DNA of 64,000 nt from Symsagittifera roscoffensis (Eukaryota; Xenacoelomorpha; Acoela; Convolutidae), in assembly GCF_963678635.1 (NCBI RefSeq), contig NC_087067.1, positions 42,310,696 through 42,374,695 of the forward strand, read 5' to 3'. The translations under genes and the position numbers were made by a program. The notes beneath the pieces are model-generated. The model was not told the DNA's origin, ran no database searches, and worked only from the letters and a program-made list of their open reading frames with translations. Each line of letters starts with the position of its first letter. The first letter of the stretch is position 1. Below, piece after piece: positions 34,520-45,796 of this stretch.

Positions 34520-36020
34520 TGACTATACTATATAAACTCCAGTCCAAACTTAACTTATAACCTTGTTTGTTTATTTTTTTCCAAAGTTGAATGTCATCCG
34601 ACATGGGTTGCTGAACGTTAACTATTTACATACACTCACTGCGGTGAGTAAACTTTTTAATTGGTCATTTACTTTTTTATGGGTCATTAACAGTAACTTT
34701 CAAGTAATTTTTTTATTGGCCATAGTTTATTTATACTTAAACTATAATTTTACTCGACTAAATTAGTTTTGGAGATGTTGAATGCTATTTTGTGTTTCGA
34801 TCACTTGAAAAGTTATTACTGCTCCCTAGACCTGCATAGGCAGTCGGAACATTCAAGGCTTCGCCCTGATACGAGAAGTCTTGTTTTGCTCAGAGCCTTT
34901 TTGAAACCATGAAATGAGTATCTTAATAATGGAAACTCATTTCCAGATTACGCGCAATTTTTTCTACCGCCACAAAGCTGTCACTCTAAGTCTGCAAAAA
35001 TACCTACATTTCCGTTTAATGCTAAAAAAAACCGGCCACCAATATTTCTATATCTTGAGTTGAAATTTATGTTGCCGAAACTGATTGGGTAATTTTAGCC
35101 GAACAAATTTTAGTAACACGGCCCAGGCGTGTCAATCATTATTTCCAGCAGATAAAAATTAGCAGATAATTTTAGCCAAACTGATCGAAACTGCGGGACT
35201 GTCACCAATTAGATTTAACCACATCAATTTTAATTAAAAAGGCCAAATCTGATTTGGGGACGTTTAGGGCAAACGCTTTAAATATTAAAAAAACTATATT
35301 TTACGCATAATTTGATCAATTTATTTGAAAAAAAATTTAGTGAAAACTTGAAATTATTCATCTTCTTCATACTATTGACGATTCTGATAATTGTATTATA
35401 AATACCGTTTTAATCAGTAAAAAGAAAAAAAAAATTTGTTTTTCTGCGCTTGGCCCTATTCTGCTCTTAGATCAATCTGCTTATTGCTCCGCCTCCAAAA
35501 CTTAAATAGCAAATTTTAGTTATGTCTCCTATTTGCTTTAATTAATTGCAAACTTAGAAATGATTTTTCGGCTCTTTTTCCTTCTTTTCAAGTCACTCCA
35601 CGCAGAAAATGCTGCACAATTTTCAAAAATCTAGATTTTTAAAGACTATTATCGGAATATTCAATGCAACTTAGACAGTAACAGTCTATTCTAGTTTTAC
35701 AGTGTTTCTTCTTTTCATATAACTTGCTGTGTTGCAAGTGCTTTAAGCTTTTAGTGCCTGTTGTTTGAATGTTTGGCTCAAATGCCTCCGCGATCCTCGT
35801 TCAGGTTTGAGTGATAGAATGATTTCAATTATCGGTAAATCGTTTCTAATTTTGGGTCCTTCCTGTTATACGGCCCAACCTTTTAACTGAGCTTCTTTAT
35901 TCATCAAAAGCGCTGAGAATTCTTTGATATAAATTTTTTTCGATCATCATGATCAAATTTTCGAACCCGCCGAAGAGAAAATTCTAGAAAAGATCCAGAC
36001 TTTTATGTGATTCATCCTGC
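34520..36020. other. AT-rich intergenic DNA between gypsy element 1 and actin
   Basis: No gene or RNA is seen. The only recognisable item is the short motif at 34849-34879 shared with 8225-8255. Confidence 0.55.
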
Positions 36021-36021
36021 C

Positions 36022-36027
36022 TTTATT
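36022..36027 (-). terminator. Candidate polyadenylation signal AATAAA for actin
   Basis: TTTATT on the plus strand reads AATAAA on the actin strand, about 320 bp beyond the stop codon. It is the first perfect signal downstream. The variant ATTAAA at 36109-36114 is an alternative closer to the stop. Confidence 0.4.
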
Positions 36028-36346
36028 TTTGTTCAATTTTAGGTTTTGTTAAATACAAAGCTGCTTTTCATCAAGATGAGTTGGTAAATGTTTGTGGGTC
36101 AACTTTGATTTAATTGGAAAACAAGGAATGAAACAAGTTTAGATTCAGTACAAAGGTCAGATCAACTGTTTAGAGCATTTTTCACAGGCCGGTAATTTCC
36201 GAACTTTTTTTACATATAACACTGTCTTTGAATTCAAAAATACATTGAGATGATCACATATTTCTTTCATACGAAGAATGCGCGATAATTGTTTGAGCAA
36301 CTAGGGATGTGTATCTATCATGTTTTTGTTTTTTGGGTTGTCGAAT

Positions 36347-37850
<1,504 letters not shown>

Positions 37851-38027
37851 TTTGAATTAGTGGATTCTAAGTGAGTGTTATTCGTTCAAATGCAAAAATA
37901 GCAACTTTTCAAAAGCGATACAACTGCACAAATGATGCTTAGTGGGACTTATTCTATCTTCGTGTACTATTTTGAAGCGATTCTTTGAATGCAGCTCTAA
38001 TTCCATGAAGCAAAGGCGCAAGTCTTT

Positions 38028-38037
38028 CCTTAAAAGG
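38028..38037 (-). promoter_or_regulatory. CArG box (SRF-type site) upstream of actin
   Basis: CCTTAAAAGG fits CC(A/T)6GG exactly and is flanked by TTT and AAA arms. It lies 178-187 bp upstream of the actin ATG on the actin strand. CArG boxes bound by serum response factor are a well-known feature of animal actin promoters. No TATA box is obvious between it and the ATG. Any 5' UTR intron would change the distance to the real transcription start. Confidence 0.5.
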
Positions 38038-38040
38038 AAA

Positions 38041-38470
38041 TCGCAGCGATATGATGAAGACTTTCAGCGAATTACGCATAAATGCACATCGCTCCCATTT
38101 CCTTATTTGCAAGTGATAAAATTAGAACTGCAGCATAAAGAATTCAATTCAATCCATTTTGTCGGTTAAAATGTTGAGAAAGTGAACCAAAAAGGTTATA
38201 ACGTTGTGAAAGTGAACTAAATAATACGGCGAGCGAAATGTAAAATACAATGAATGACTGAAAAAATAACAAATAAGAGAATTCAAATAAAGAAACCAGG
38301 ATATTTTAAAAGTTTCATCTCAATTTGTTTCTTTGAGAGAGGAAAAAGTTGATGAACGAGGGGCTCTTCTGCCTTTTCCCGCACCTCACTCCAGTTTCAA
38401 CTTATTAGTGTAACGAGTGGTTTTACGAGGTTAAGTACGAAGATCAAATATGTTTGTCGTGGCATATTGG
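38041..38470. other. Intergenic DNA, no feature seen
   Basis: There is no coding sequence with family support, and I see no repeat structure. Confidence 0.45.
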
Positions 38471-38484
38471 TCTGTATGTAAATT

Positions 38485-38800
38485 AACAATCGGACAATGT
38501 GGTCAACAAATTTACATGTAAAAATTTGCAGGTGGGAGGGAAAAGGAAAAAGAGCCGAACGCGGTCGAAATGTTGGATATGAACATTTTACAGGACTATC
38601 TAAACACGGCTCTCCAGAATCCGACATTAGCATCGTTGGTGATATAACGATAAGATAAACAAGAAGATTTATGTTTGAGACAGGGCTAAGACAGCATTCC
38701 AACAATGTGACAATGTGCAACAATCGGACAATGTGAACGAAAACTTTACTAATAAAAATTTGGGGGAGGGAAGGAAAAACCCCAAGATTACTCGCATCCG
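38485..38800. repeat. Diverged pair of repeats with landmark ACAATCGGACAATGTG
   Basis: Copies at 38485-38560 and 38718-38800 share ACAATCGGACAATGTG followed about 30 bp later by AAAAATTTG and a G-rich GGGAGGGA..GGAAAAA stretch. A more distant copy lies at 11385-11460. They may be fragments of a small non-autonomous element. Confidence 0.55.
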
Positions 38801-39108
38801 GGAGAGGAACAGGGTATTTGGATAGCCACCGTTGAGGAGTGGTCAAAAATTAATTGCCAGCTGCTAAATCAATTATCGTTATTGATGCAAGCAATTGTTC
38901 TTGAAGTAATCTTTTTTCGAGGAACTATTAATTGAAGAAAAAAGCTGGTCTCTATGATGCGGCCCATAACTACTATAAAAGTAGATGACTTTAAAAGAAG
39001 ATAGCACTGCTCGTATATCATTTATATCAGACCAAAGCCCCGAAAGTCCCGACTACCCGTTGCTAGGTGAATGAGACGGCAGGACATTAAGACGACAAAT
39101 TAGCGTGG

Positions 39109-39124
39109 ACCAAGTTAACATCCT

Positions 39125-39155
<31 letters not shown>

Positions 39156-39185
39156 TCCATTTAGGGGGGAGGATGTTAACTTGGT
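39109..39185. mobile_element. Fold-back element F1 with a 28-C tract
   Basis: Perfect 22-bp inverted repeats at 39109-39130 and 39164-39185 start ACCAAGTTAACATCC. They enclose a run of 28 C (39125-39152, overlapping the left arm) and a short AT spacer. The whole can fold into one hairpin. No coding capacity. Its arm sequence differs from that of F2-F4, so it is a separate subfamily. Confidence 0.75.
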
Positions 39186-39333
39186 TCTGAGTTCGAATTT
39201 TCAGCCAATCAGAATAAAGCATTTAAAATAGAGCATTTAAATTAAAATGAACAATGGGGTGAGGATCTTACCTTGATCCATTAGCGTTATTTCATGTAAA
39301 ATAAGCAGTTCGATTTCATGGGGTTACAATTTC

Positions 39334-39543
39334 GGATCTACTTACCAATCTCCCCTCCCCCCCCCCCTATTGTATCTACTAAAGAATCTCCACTCCTGTA
39401 AATAGAAACAGTAAATTCGCGCTAAAGCGTTGTATGTAAATTCGAATTTTACTGCATTATGATTGGTCGAAAATCAGCTGCAAGTAATCTACATAACAAT
39501 CTCTTCCTCTTTCTTGAAAGGGGGGAGATTGTTAAGTAGATCC
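39334..39543. mobile_element. Fold-back element F2
   Basis: 24-bp terminal inverted repeats at 39334-39357 and 39520-39543 begin GGATCTACTTAACAATCTCC, with a few mismatches in the left arm. The interior holds a C tract and the conserved CTATTGTATCTACTAAAGAAT segment in two parts. The right half (about 39487-39541) can fold on itself, so this copy may be two nested elements. Confidence 0.7.
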
Positions 39544-39579
39544 AAATTTTCTAAGTAAAGAAAAAAATGTTGAGGTGGC

Positions 39580-39599
39580 GTCCCTCATGCTTGAGGGAC
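39580..39599. repeat. 20-bp hairpin GTCCCTCATGCTTGAGGGAC
   Basis: An 8-bp perfect stem with a 4-base loop. It lies in a ~115-bp block (39543-39660) repeated at 39995-40110, where the same hairpin is at 40032-40051. The half-sequence reappears in fold-back element F5. Confidence 0.7.
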
Positions 39600-39798
39600 A
39601 GAATGCTTGCAATTAATTTTAGCTCACTTTCAGCAAATCAGAATTGAGTATTCAAAATTGCTTCTTTTTTGCAATTAATTCTATCATTTTTGATTGTTTA
39701 TTTCCGCAGACCTCACTTTTATTCAAACAAGTTTTTTTCTGAGTTTCAGTTTTAACATCCCAATGATATCGTCCAACAAAAACATTTCAAATTTAGAC

Positions 39799-39902
39799 GG
39801 ATCTACTAATCAATCTCCCTCCTATTGTACCTAATAAAGAATCCCCCCCCCCCCTTTCAAGAAAGGGAGGGGGGGGGGGGGGGGAGATTGTTAAGTTGAT
39901 CC
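39799..39902. mobile_element. Fold-back element F3
   Basis: Terminal inverted repeats of the F2 type (GGATCTACTAATCAATC.. on the left, ending GATTGTTAAGTTGATCC). It contains C and G tracts around the central CCCTTTCAAGAAAGGG. That centre is the reverse complement of the centre in F2 and F4, so the interior is flipped relative to its neighbours. Confidence 0.7.
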
Positions 39903-39906
39903 CTGG

Positions 39907-39995
39907 GGACCTACTTAACAATCCCCCCCCCCTATTGTACCAACTAAAGAATCTCCCCCTCTTTCTTGAAAGGGGGGAGATTGTTAAGTAGATCC
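39907..39995. mobile_element. Fold-back element F4
   Basis: 89 bp with F2-type inverted ends (left GGACCTACTTAACAATCCC, right ending GATTGTTAAGTAGATCC). The interior is CTATTGTACCAACTAAAGAAT, a C-rich stretch and CTTTCTTGAAAG. It is only 4 bp from F3. This is the most compact and regular member. Confidence 0.75.
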
Positions 39996-40411
39996 AGATT
40001 TCCTAAGTAAAGAAAAAAATGTTGAGGTGGCGTCCCTCATGCTTGAGGGACAGAATGCTTGCAATTAATTTTAGCTCACTTTCAGCCAATCAGAATTAAG
40101 TATTCAAAATCTCAAAGTTAATCGCGAAAATCTCAAAGTAAGAAAAAAAATCCAGGCCATAAGTGTTAATACTGACCGATTAGATAAAAAGCAGATGAGT
40201 TTTCAAAAATGAAAAATTCTTATGGACTTGAACTCATAAATCTTGATGTTCATCTGAATATTATTACGGTTGTAACCTGCAATTTGTAATATTTTTGATT
40301 ATTTTCCTCTGATTTAATACATTTTCGGTTAATATTGACTTCGATTTTTTTGAGAAAAGCATTTAGCCAACAGGAACCCCTAGCGATTATGATTGGTTGA
40401 AATTTTTCCAG

Positions 40412-40507
40412 CATTCGGTCCCTCAAGCATGAGAACCCTCCCAAAACGTTGAGAATTGCGTGTAGCGTCCTCTTAGGGGACAATTCTCACGCGCAAAGGA
40501 CCGAATG
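40412..40507. mobile_element. Fold-back element F5
   Basis: 10-bp terminal inverted repeats (CATTCGGTCC at 40412-40421, GGACCGAATG at 40498-40507) and an inner inverted pair GAGAATTG/CAATTCTC at 40451-40458 and 40481-40488. Next to the left end it carries CCCTCAAGCATGAG, related to the hairpins at 39580 and 40032. It has no coding capacity. A small C tract follows at about 40551. Confidence 0.6.
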
Positions 40508-40815
40508 GATGAAAAACTTGTGGGCAAAGCACCGAAAACAAAATTGTGCCCCCCCCCCTAAATGAATAAATTTGGTAATTCAAATTTTGAGTTGAAAATG
40601 AAAGCGCGAAAGCGAGTGAACTAAGAACCACTCGCGTGCATTAAGCAGCTGCTCGATTTGGAAACCTAGTAATAAACTTGACATATACTTTTGTTTCCCA
40701 ATCGATCAGCTGCTAAATGCACGCGAATGATATTTAATTGTTTTTTTTTCTGTTAATACTACATAGCATTAAGTTGAAAGTATAGTATAAAACCAGTGTA
40801 GTCTCTTGTAAAAAA

Positions 40816-40887
40816 CAGCTATATAGCCCAGCGTATACATAGTGCGTTCTGGGGAGTTCGGCGTGGGTTCGATTCTCACCTAAGTCG
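40816..40887 (+). tRNA. tRNA-like sequence (decayed tRNA or SINE head)
   Basis: A good T-arm and internal B box are present: stem GTGGG (40863-40867), loop TTCGATT, stem CTCAC (40875-40879). An A-box-like TAGCCCAGCG lies about 40 bp upstream (40824). I cannot pair an acceptor stem and no CCA-compatible end is seen. It is more likely a tRNA pseudogene or tRNA-derived SINE than a working tRNA. Confidence 0.4.
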
Positions 40888-41163
40888 TTTCATTTGAGAA
40901 CCCTATTTGAGCCGAACCTGATAAAACATAAAAGGCTAATTTTTAATTGGTTCAAAATTGGTTTGCAATTGAGTTTCTGTTATTTCAACTGCGTGAACAG
41001 AATATGATTTCATTGTGAAAATCACAAATCACCTTATCAGCGTATGATCAACCCCACTTTTTTGGCTTGATACGTTTAATGTCCTCACAATATTTCGATC
41101 ATATTTCGTGGATTTAAAACCGATTCTGTTTTGTTTTTACTTTATGAACTGTGCAGAATATTT

Positions 41164-41181
41164 TGGTGCCGCGACTCGGGA
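41164..41181 (+). promoter_or_regulatory. Candidate primer binding site of the BEL/Pao element
   Basis: TGGTGCCGCGACTCGGGA is the reverse complement of a tRNA 3' end ending in CCA. Sites starting TGGTGCCG are common next to BEL/Pao 5' LTRs. This would place the end of a 5' LTR just upstream of 41164 and the element's leader downstream, with Gag starting about 1.9 kb later. I did not find a matching LTR on the other side, which would be beyond or inside the sequence gap. Confidence 0.55.
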
Positions 41182-42402
41182 GTTTCAACAGGGCAACAGA
41201 AACCTCACAAATTCGAGAATCAAGATATCTTCCTGCCGAACCCCAGCTTTTCCCTATTATTTGCACTCAAGAAATTAATTGAAAAAAAGTACGTTTGAGT
41301 GAATCGTTCGTTTGCACCAAGTACAACTGAGATGGCGAGGTGAGGACTTTCTAATGAACAAATCATTGTTGCTGATAACCCAATTTTATGAAGAAATGAT
41401 GATACTTTCACCACGCCAAAAGTACATGCGGTAAGAAACGCGCAATCGACCGAAAGTCCAATTGGTTGAAATCGGCATCTAGACGAAAGCTTGCAGTCAA
41501 GCTCAAGAGAACCAGGCATTATTTAGCTGTCCTTCCTACCTTGTAAGATCGAACCTCTTTTTGTCCGTTTCTTAAACAAATTGTGCTATAACGTGACCTA
41601 TAAGTGCCATGATTGGTAGTTTCTTTCGTCATTATTAGGATCTGTAGATTTTAAATTTTGCTTCAAAATTTCATACAATGTTGTTAATTTTAAACCGATT
41701 AAGACCGTACTAGATACCTAAACCTAGTTCATAAGCAGTACCCTAGTACCCCAGGAGAGTCTCGAACCCAAAAATTTTGACACAAAGTTTTTTCTTGCCC
41801 GAATTTAGGGCAAAGCCGGAAAACACCGTTATCGTCTCGCACGTACAACTGTTAAAACCGTCAATCGTGTCGAGCCAGTGAATTCCTACCTCGGTTTCCT
41901 CCAGTGGTTGGATAATTTTTAAAAATTTGCTCGGCTCGCCCCGTTTTCGGCCGCATATCGCCGCTACAATTACTACAACAGTTTCGCCGTAGCGTCGTTA
42001 AGTTTAACCGATAAACCGTACGCGTTAATTTAGATAGTACTGAGCCGAAGCCTTAGTAGAACCATAGAAGCCCTCAGCCAAAGGTTCATAAAGTTATTTT
42101 TGTCATAATTTTTGTTTTCACATACATGTGACGACTTTACAACAAGAGACTCCTTAAGTTGATTGCCATTAAAACAACCGTATCGTTTATCACTGTCAAT
42201 GGTGTTCATCAGTGCTGGAAGTTCTCTCCATCACTCCATAAATACTTTACCAATAACTCTACAATAACGCCTTGACGACACTTTCAAAGCAATTTCAGGT
42301 TTAAGTTTTTTTTTGAATGCAAATAACCGACAAAAGACTGTCAAATATCTTTTAAGCAATTCCCCAAAATGTACGATACAGAAAAACAATATAAATTGGT
42401 AA

Positions 42403-42787
42403 GATTGTATAATTAATTTTTTGAGAAAGCATAGATCAAACAACGATAACCCATTTACACCAGAAAATCTAATTGAAATTTTGAAAGAATATAAAAACAA
42501 AATATCACTCATTATTTACGTACACCGTCTAGAGACCCCAAATAATTATAAAAGTTTAGTCGAAATAGGAATTTTAACCCTTGATGTGACCAAACTTTTA
42601 CTCTCAAACAGAAAAGCTAACGACAATGAATTAATTCGTAAAATTTAAATTAATTCATCCTCCGGCAATTTTAGAAATCAAAAACTTGAGAATCATTCGT
42701 CATTATTTCCCCAATCTGTCCGAGCTTATCAATAAAATTAAAAACCGTCAACCAAGTTCGAGGAAAAAGAAAGCAGATAAAAATTAA
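42403..42787 (+). pseudogene. Unrecognised coding-like fragment with one frameshift
   Basis: An open frame runs 42403-42648 (includes PFTPENLIEILKEYKNKISL and LVEIGILTLDVTKLLLS). A second frame picks up at 42647 without loss of character (HPPAILEIKNLRIIRHYFPN) and ends in a Lys/Arg-rich tail with TAA at 42785-42787. A single extra T near 42646 would explain the switch. The residue composition looks like real protein rather than chance AT-rich ORF. I do not recognise the family. It sits in the leader of the BEL element, so it may be part of that element or an exon caught between insertions. Confidence 0.35.
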
Positions 42788-43038
42788 ATTTCGCAAATGA
42801 CAACAGTGTTAGGCACTTAATAAATCATAATTTTTTTTTCAAAAGTTAAATTCATCTTTAAGTTCAGTCTCGAAGTTTGTTGTCCGTAGGCAACGAGAGT
42901 CGTAGGAGTCTTGCGAAGATTCTCATGTTCGTTAAAAGGCGGCTACTTGAAATGAATTAAATTTGATTCCGTCCATCGACGCTAATTTTTTTTGCTCTAC
43001 TTGAAAAAAAAAACAAAAAAAAATACAAACATTTCAAA

Positions 43039-44541
43039 ATGGAGTTTGACCTCGGCCAGAAACCAAACAGTTTTTATCATTCCAGGAAAGAGCTGGAAAC
43101 AATTTCTTCTGAATACAATACCAAAATACAGAGTATAAAAGTGCGAATGATTGACCAGCTAAATTTGAAATGTACATGGAAAAATCTAGCAATTGTTTAC
43201 AAAAAATTATAGGGAAAGTTGATGCTTAAATCTTTGCCTATGCACACAAACAACCCAGCTGGAACCATAAACAAACTTGTGTTTTACCTAGGATCTATCA
43301 CTGCAAAAAATCAGGATGTATTAGATCTGGCAAAATTTACTTTGAAACTAAAACTCAAGAGGACCAGATAGCAACTGCGCGAACCCCGACGCCAAGCGAA
43401 TCTATACGTTCCAAGAAACCCTTTCAACAGCGTTCTAAGGTTGCTTCGATGACTTCGATTGAGCGTCGAAGGGAAGCAGCTCTTGCAAAAATTAGACGCG
43501 TGGAAGTTGAACGCGAGGCAGAGGCTAAGCTTCGTTTGAAAAAGCAAGAGATCCAGCTTCATTCGATGAAGGGTCAACTTGAACTCGATGTGGTTTTTAA
43601 AAAAATTCGTTAAAAACAAGCAACTATCGAAGAAGCTGAATAATTGCAAAAATCTTCAGAAATTAGTGGGTTTTGTCGTAGCAGGTCGAAATTGGCAATG
43701 GCCGTTCAGGAGAACCAAACGGAGGAAGACAGGACAAGAAGATGGGTGAACACTCAATTCCCAGGTCAGGAAATAGTTCAGCCCGTGGCACCCGTCCAAA
43801 GTGTCAACCTGGAACCTGCCTCTGAGTGCTCGTCAATTTCAAGTATTGAACAGCCTTTTAGCAGAACTCTGACGATGATTCATAACTCTCACGCAAATGC
43901 TATTTATTTCGAAAAAACTGATGCAAACTCACAGAGTGTTAACGTCCCTCATAGGTCAGATACAAGTGTCAGCTTGCCGAATCCAAATGTAAATAGTACG
44001 TATGAGCCGCAGAAACAGTTAATTTTGACCAATTTAAACAACTACAACCGTTTGATGCAGAATATTTTTCATCAGTGCAATATCCGGACTAGCTCAATGG
44101 CCATTGCTCAGCAAACTTTTTCCCCAAATACTTCTGCTAATGCTGTGTACCAACCACTTTACCCACTATCGTTGGTCCCCTCAATTCTTCAACAGTCACA
44201 TTCCCCCTAGCCCATATTATGTCACACAACCATCGAATGTTCAGCCGTTCTCTAGCGGAGGAAGAATTTTTTATGTCGATAATCCTAATGCTGTAGATGC
44301 TGCTAGCTATTGGAAACCGTTGACGGCGCCTTATAAAAATGAGTGTGAACAATTTGGGCAAATTACGTCTTCTGGCAGTAAACCAATCCTTAACCAAGAT
44401 CTAGCTGAAATCTTGACACTAAGCCAAAAGGGTCCCTTGTCTGAGTGGAAATTGTCTTCTTTCGACGGAAATCTATGTCGCCGCGGTGGCCTGAGTGATT
44501 TGATCAGTTCAAAATGCAATCGAAGCAAAAGTTATGAGTAA
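43039..44541 (+). pseudogene. BEL/Pao Gag, N-terminal and central parts
   Basis: Begins at ATG 43039 (MEFDLGQKPNSFYHSRKELE), stops at 43210-43212 and reads on. A coiled-coil frame at 43449-43613 (RREAALAKIRRVEVEREAEAK) is typical of the charged region of BEL Gag. A 43644-44210 frame rich in Gln, Asn and Ser follows, then 44104-44541 with GPLSEWKLSSFDGN where the capsid-like domain starts. At least four frame changes or stops are needed to read it through. The Gag domains would build the particle; this copy cannot. Confidence 0.65.
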
Positions 44542-44559
44542 TGATGTCAAACTGACATA

Positions 44560-45358
44560 TCTAAAAACACTCGTTTCAGGCGAAACGAAGAAAGCAATTG
44601 CTGAATTCGGATACAAAGGAACATTCTACAAGGACGCTTTGAAAACTCTGGAGAGGAAATCGGACAGCTACAAACGATTGTAGCGGCTCATCTCGGAAAA
44701 CTTTCAAATTTACCCCATCTCAAAATTCTCAATTGAGAAAGCCTTATAGTTTCGCTTCCTGCACATCAAGTCTCGTCGCTGTTTTAAAATTGTTCGGCGA
44801 TGAGTACGACTTGAAGAGTACATCCGTTTTGAATCAAGTCACTTCAAAATTGTCTCCGAACATGAAAGAATCGGGGTCTCTTCACTCTGTACAGAGATGT
44901 TGTAGACAGCCAGCCGTTTTAGATTTCAATGACTGGCTCCGTGACAAAGCTGAGGCACATGAACTTATGCGTCTCAGTCAGAATAGGTCACGACCTGAGA
45001 AAACTTCAAAGACTGGTTTCCATAAACCACTCACAAAAATTTTTGCCACTGCATCAAAAAAAATCATTTAAAGTGTAAGGGTAAACACCCACTCTGGAGT
45101 TGTTCTGTTTTTAAGGAAAAGACCACAACCCAACGTGCTCAGTTCCCCGCGCAAAATAGGTTGTGTTTTACTTGCTTGCAACGTGACCACCTGTTCGGGA
45201 TATGCCCTAAAGTCCGCAAATGCATTAAGTCTGCTTGTGAAAACAGCCATAATGTCTTGATGCATGGTGCTGAGAAAGTTTTCAGCGCAAGGCTTGGAAA
45301 CAAGGAGAATAACATTAGCAAAAACACAAGCCATTCAAGTTCAAAAAATACCTCCTAG
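44560..45358 (+). pseudogene. BEL/Pao Gag C-terminus with zinc motifs
   Basis: Capsid-end blocks (LKTLERKSDSYKRL, PAVLDFNDWLRDKAE) are followed after a frameshift near 45070 by a CKGKHPLWSCSVF motif (45074-45109). Next comes LCFTCLQRDHLFGICP and a third Cys/His cluster ending NSHNVLMHGAEKVF. This triple zinc arrangement and its wording are characteristic of BEL/Pao Gag. The frame ends in TAG at 45356-45358, only eight codons before the protease open frame. Confidence 0.75.
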
Positions 45359-45382
45359 CCGAACAGGAATAAACCGCAAACT

Positions 45383-45784
45383 TTGTCATTAACCGTAGCC
45401 AGGTCGCCGTCTTACGAGAAACTCACAAGACACCTTCCTGTGCTTCGATTGCAAATAGGTTCAAGCACAGACATGACCACTGCTCTTGTTATGTGTGATT
45501 CCTGTTGTACCCACTCATGGGTCTCGGCAGGTCTTGCACAGCGTTTAAATTTAAGTGTGAAAAAGCTAGATATTCTGGTAAACGAATTCAATTCGACGGA
45601 ATCCGTTCCCACTCAACAAATCGAAGTGAACGTATTTGCCAAATCCGACTACCATGAATACTCATTTTTGATTACGCCGTTTGTCAAAGACAGTTTGAGC
45701 GTTGGTTCCGAAATCATTGACGTTCCAATCCTGCACGACAAATTTCCACTTATGCATCCAATTAAACATATTGTCTACAATTAG
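45383..45784 (+). pseudogene. BEL/Pao aspartic protease
   Basis: A 133-codon open frame has the active-site segment CDSCCTHSWVS, with catalytic Asp at 45497-45499. The usual DSG form is replaced here by DSC, which would be expected to impair a classical aspartic protease unless tolerated in this lineage. It is in the same frame as the zinc-motif region and the following RT start, separated by single TAG stops at 45356 and 45782. The family assignment comes from DS..THSWVS and from its place between Gag and RT. Confidence 0.7.
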
Positions 45785-45796
45785 TCCGAGGTTGAG

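Noticed and set aside
28300-34800. LTR pair for gypsy element 1
   Set aside because: By eye I found no matching direct repeats flanking the element, and no TGG-type primer site before gag.
42421-42648. Stand-alone 75-aa gene
   Set aside because: The frame opens upstream of any ATG and continues after a one-base shift. I describe it instead as a frameshifted fragment.
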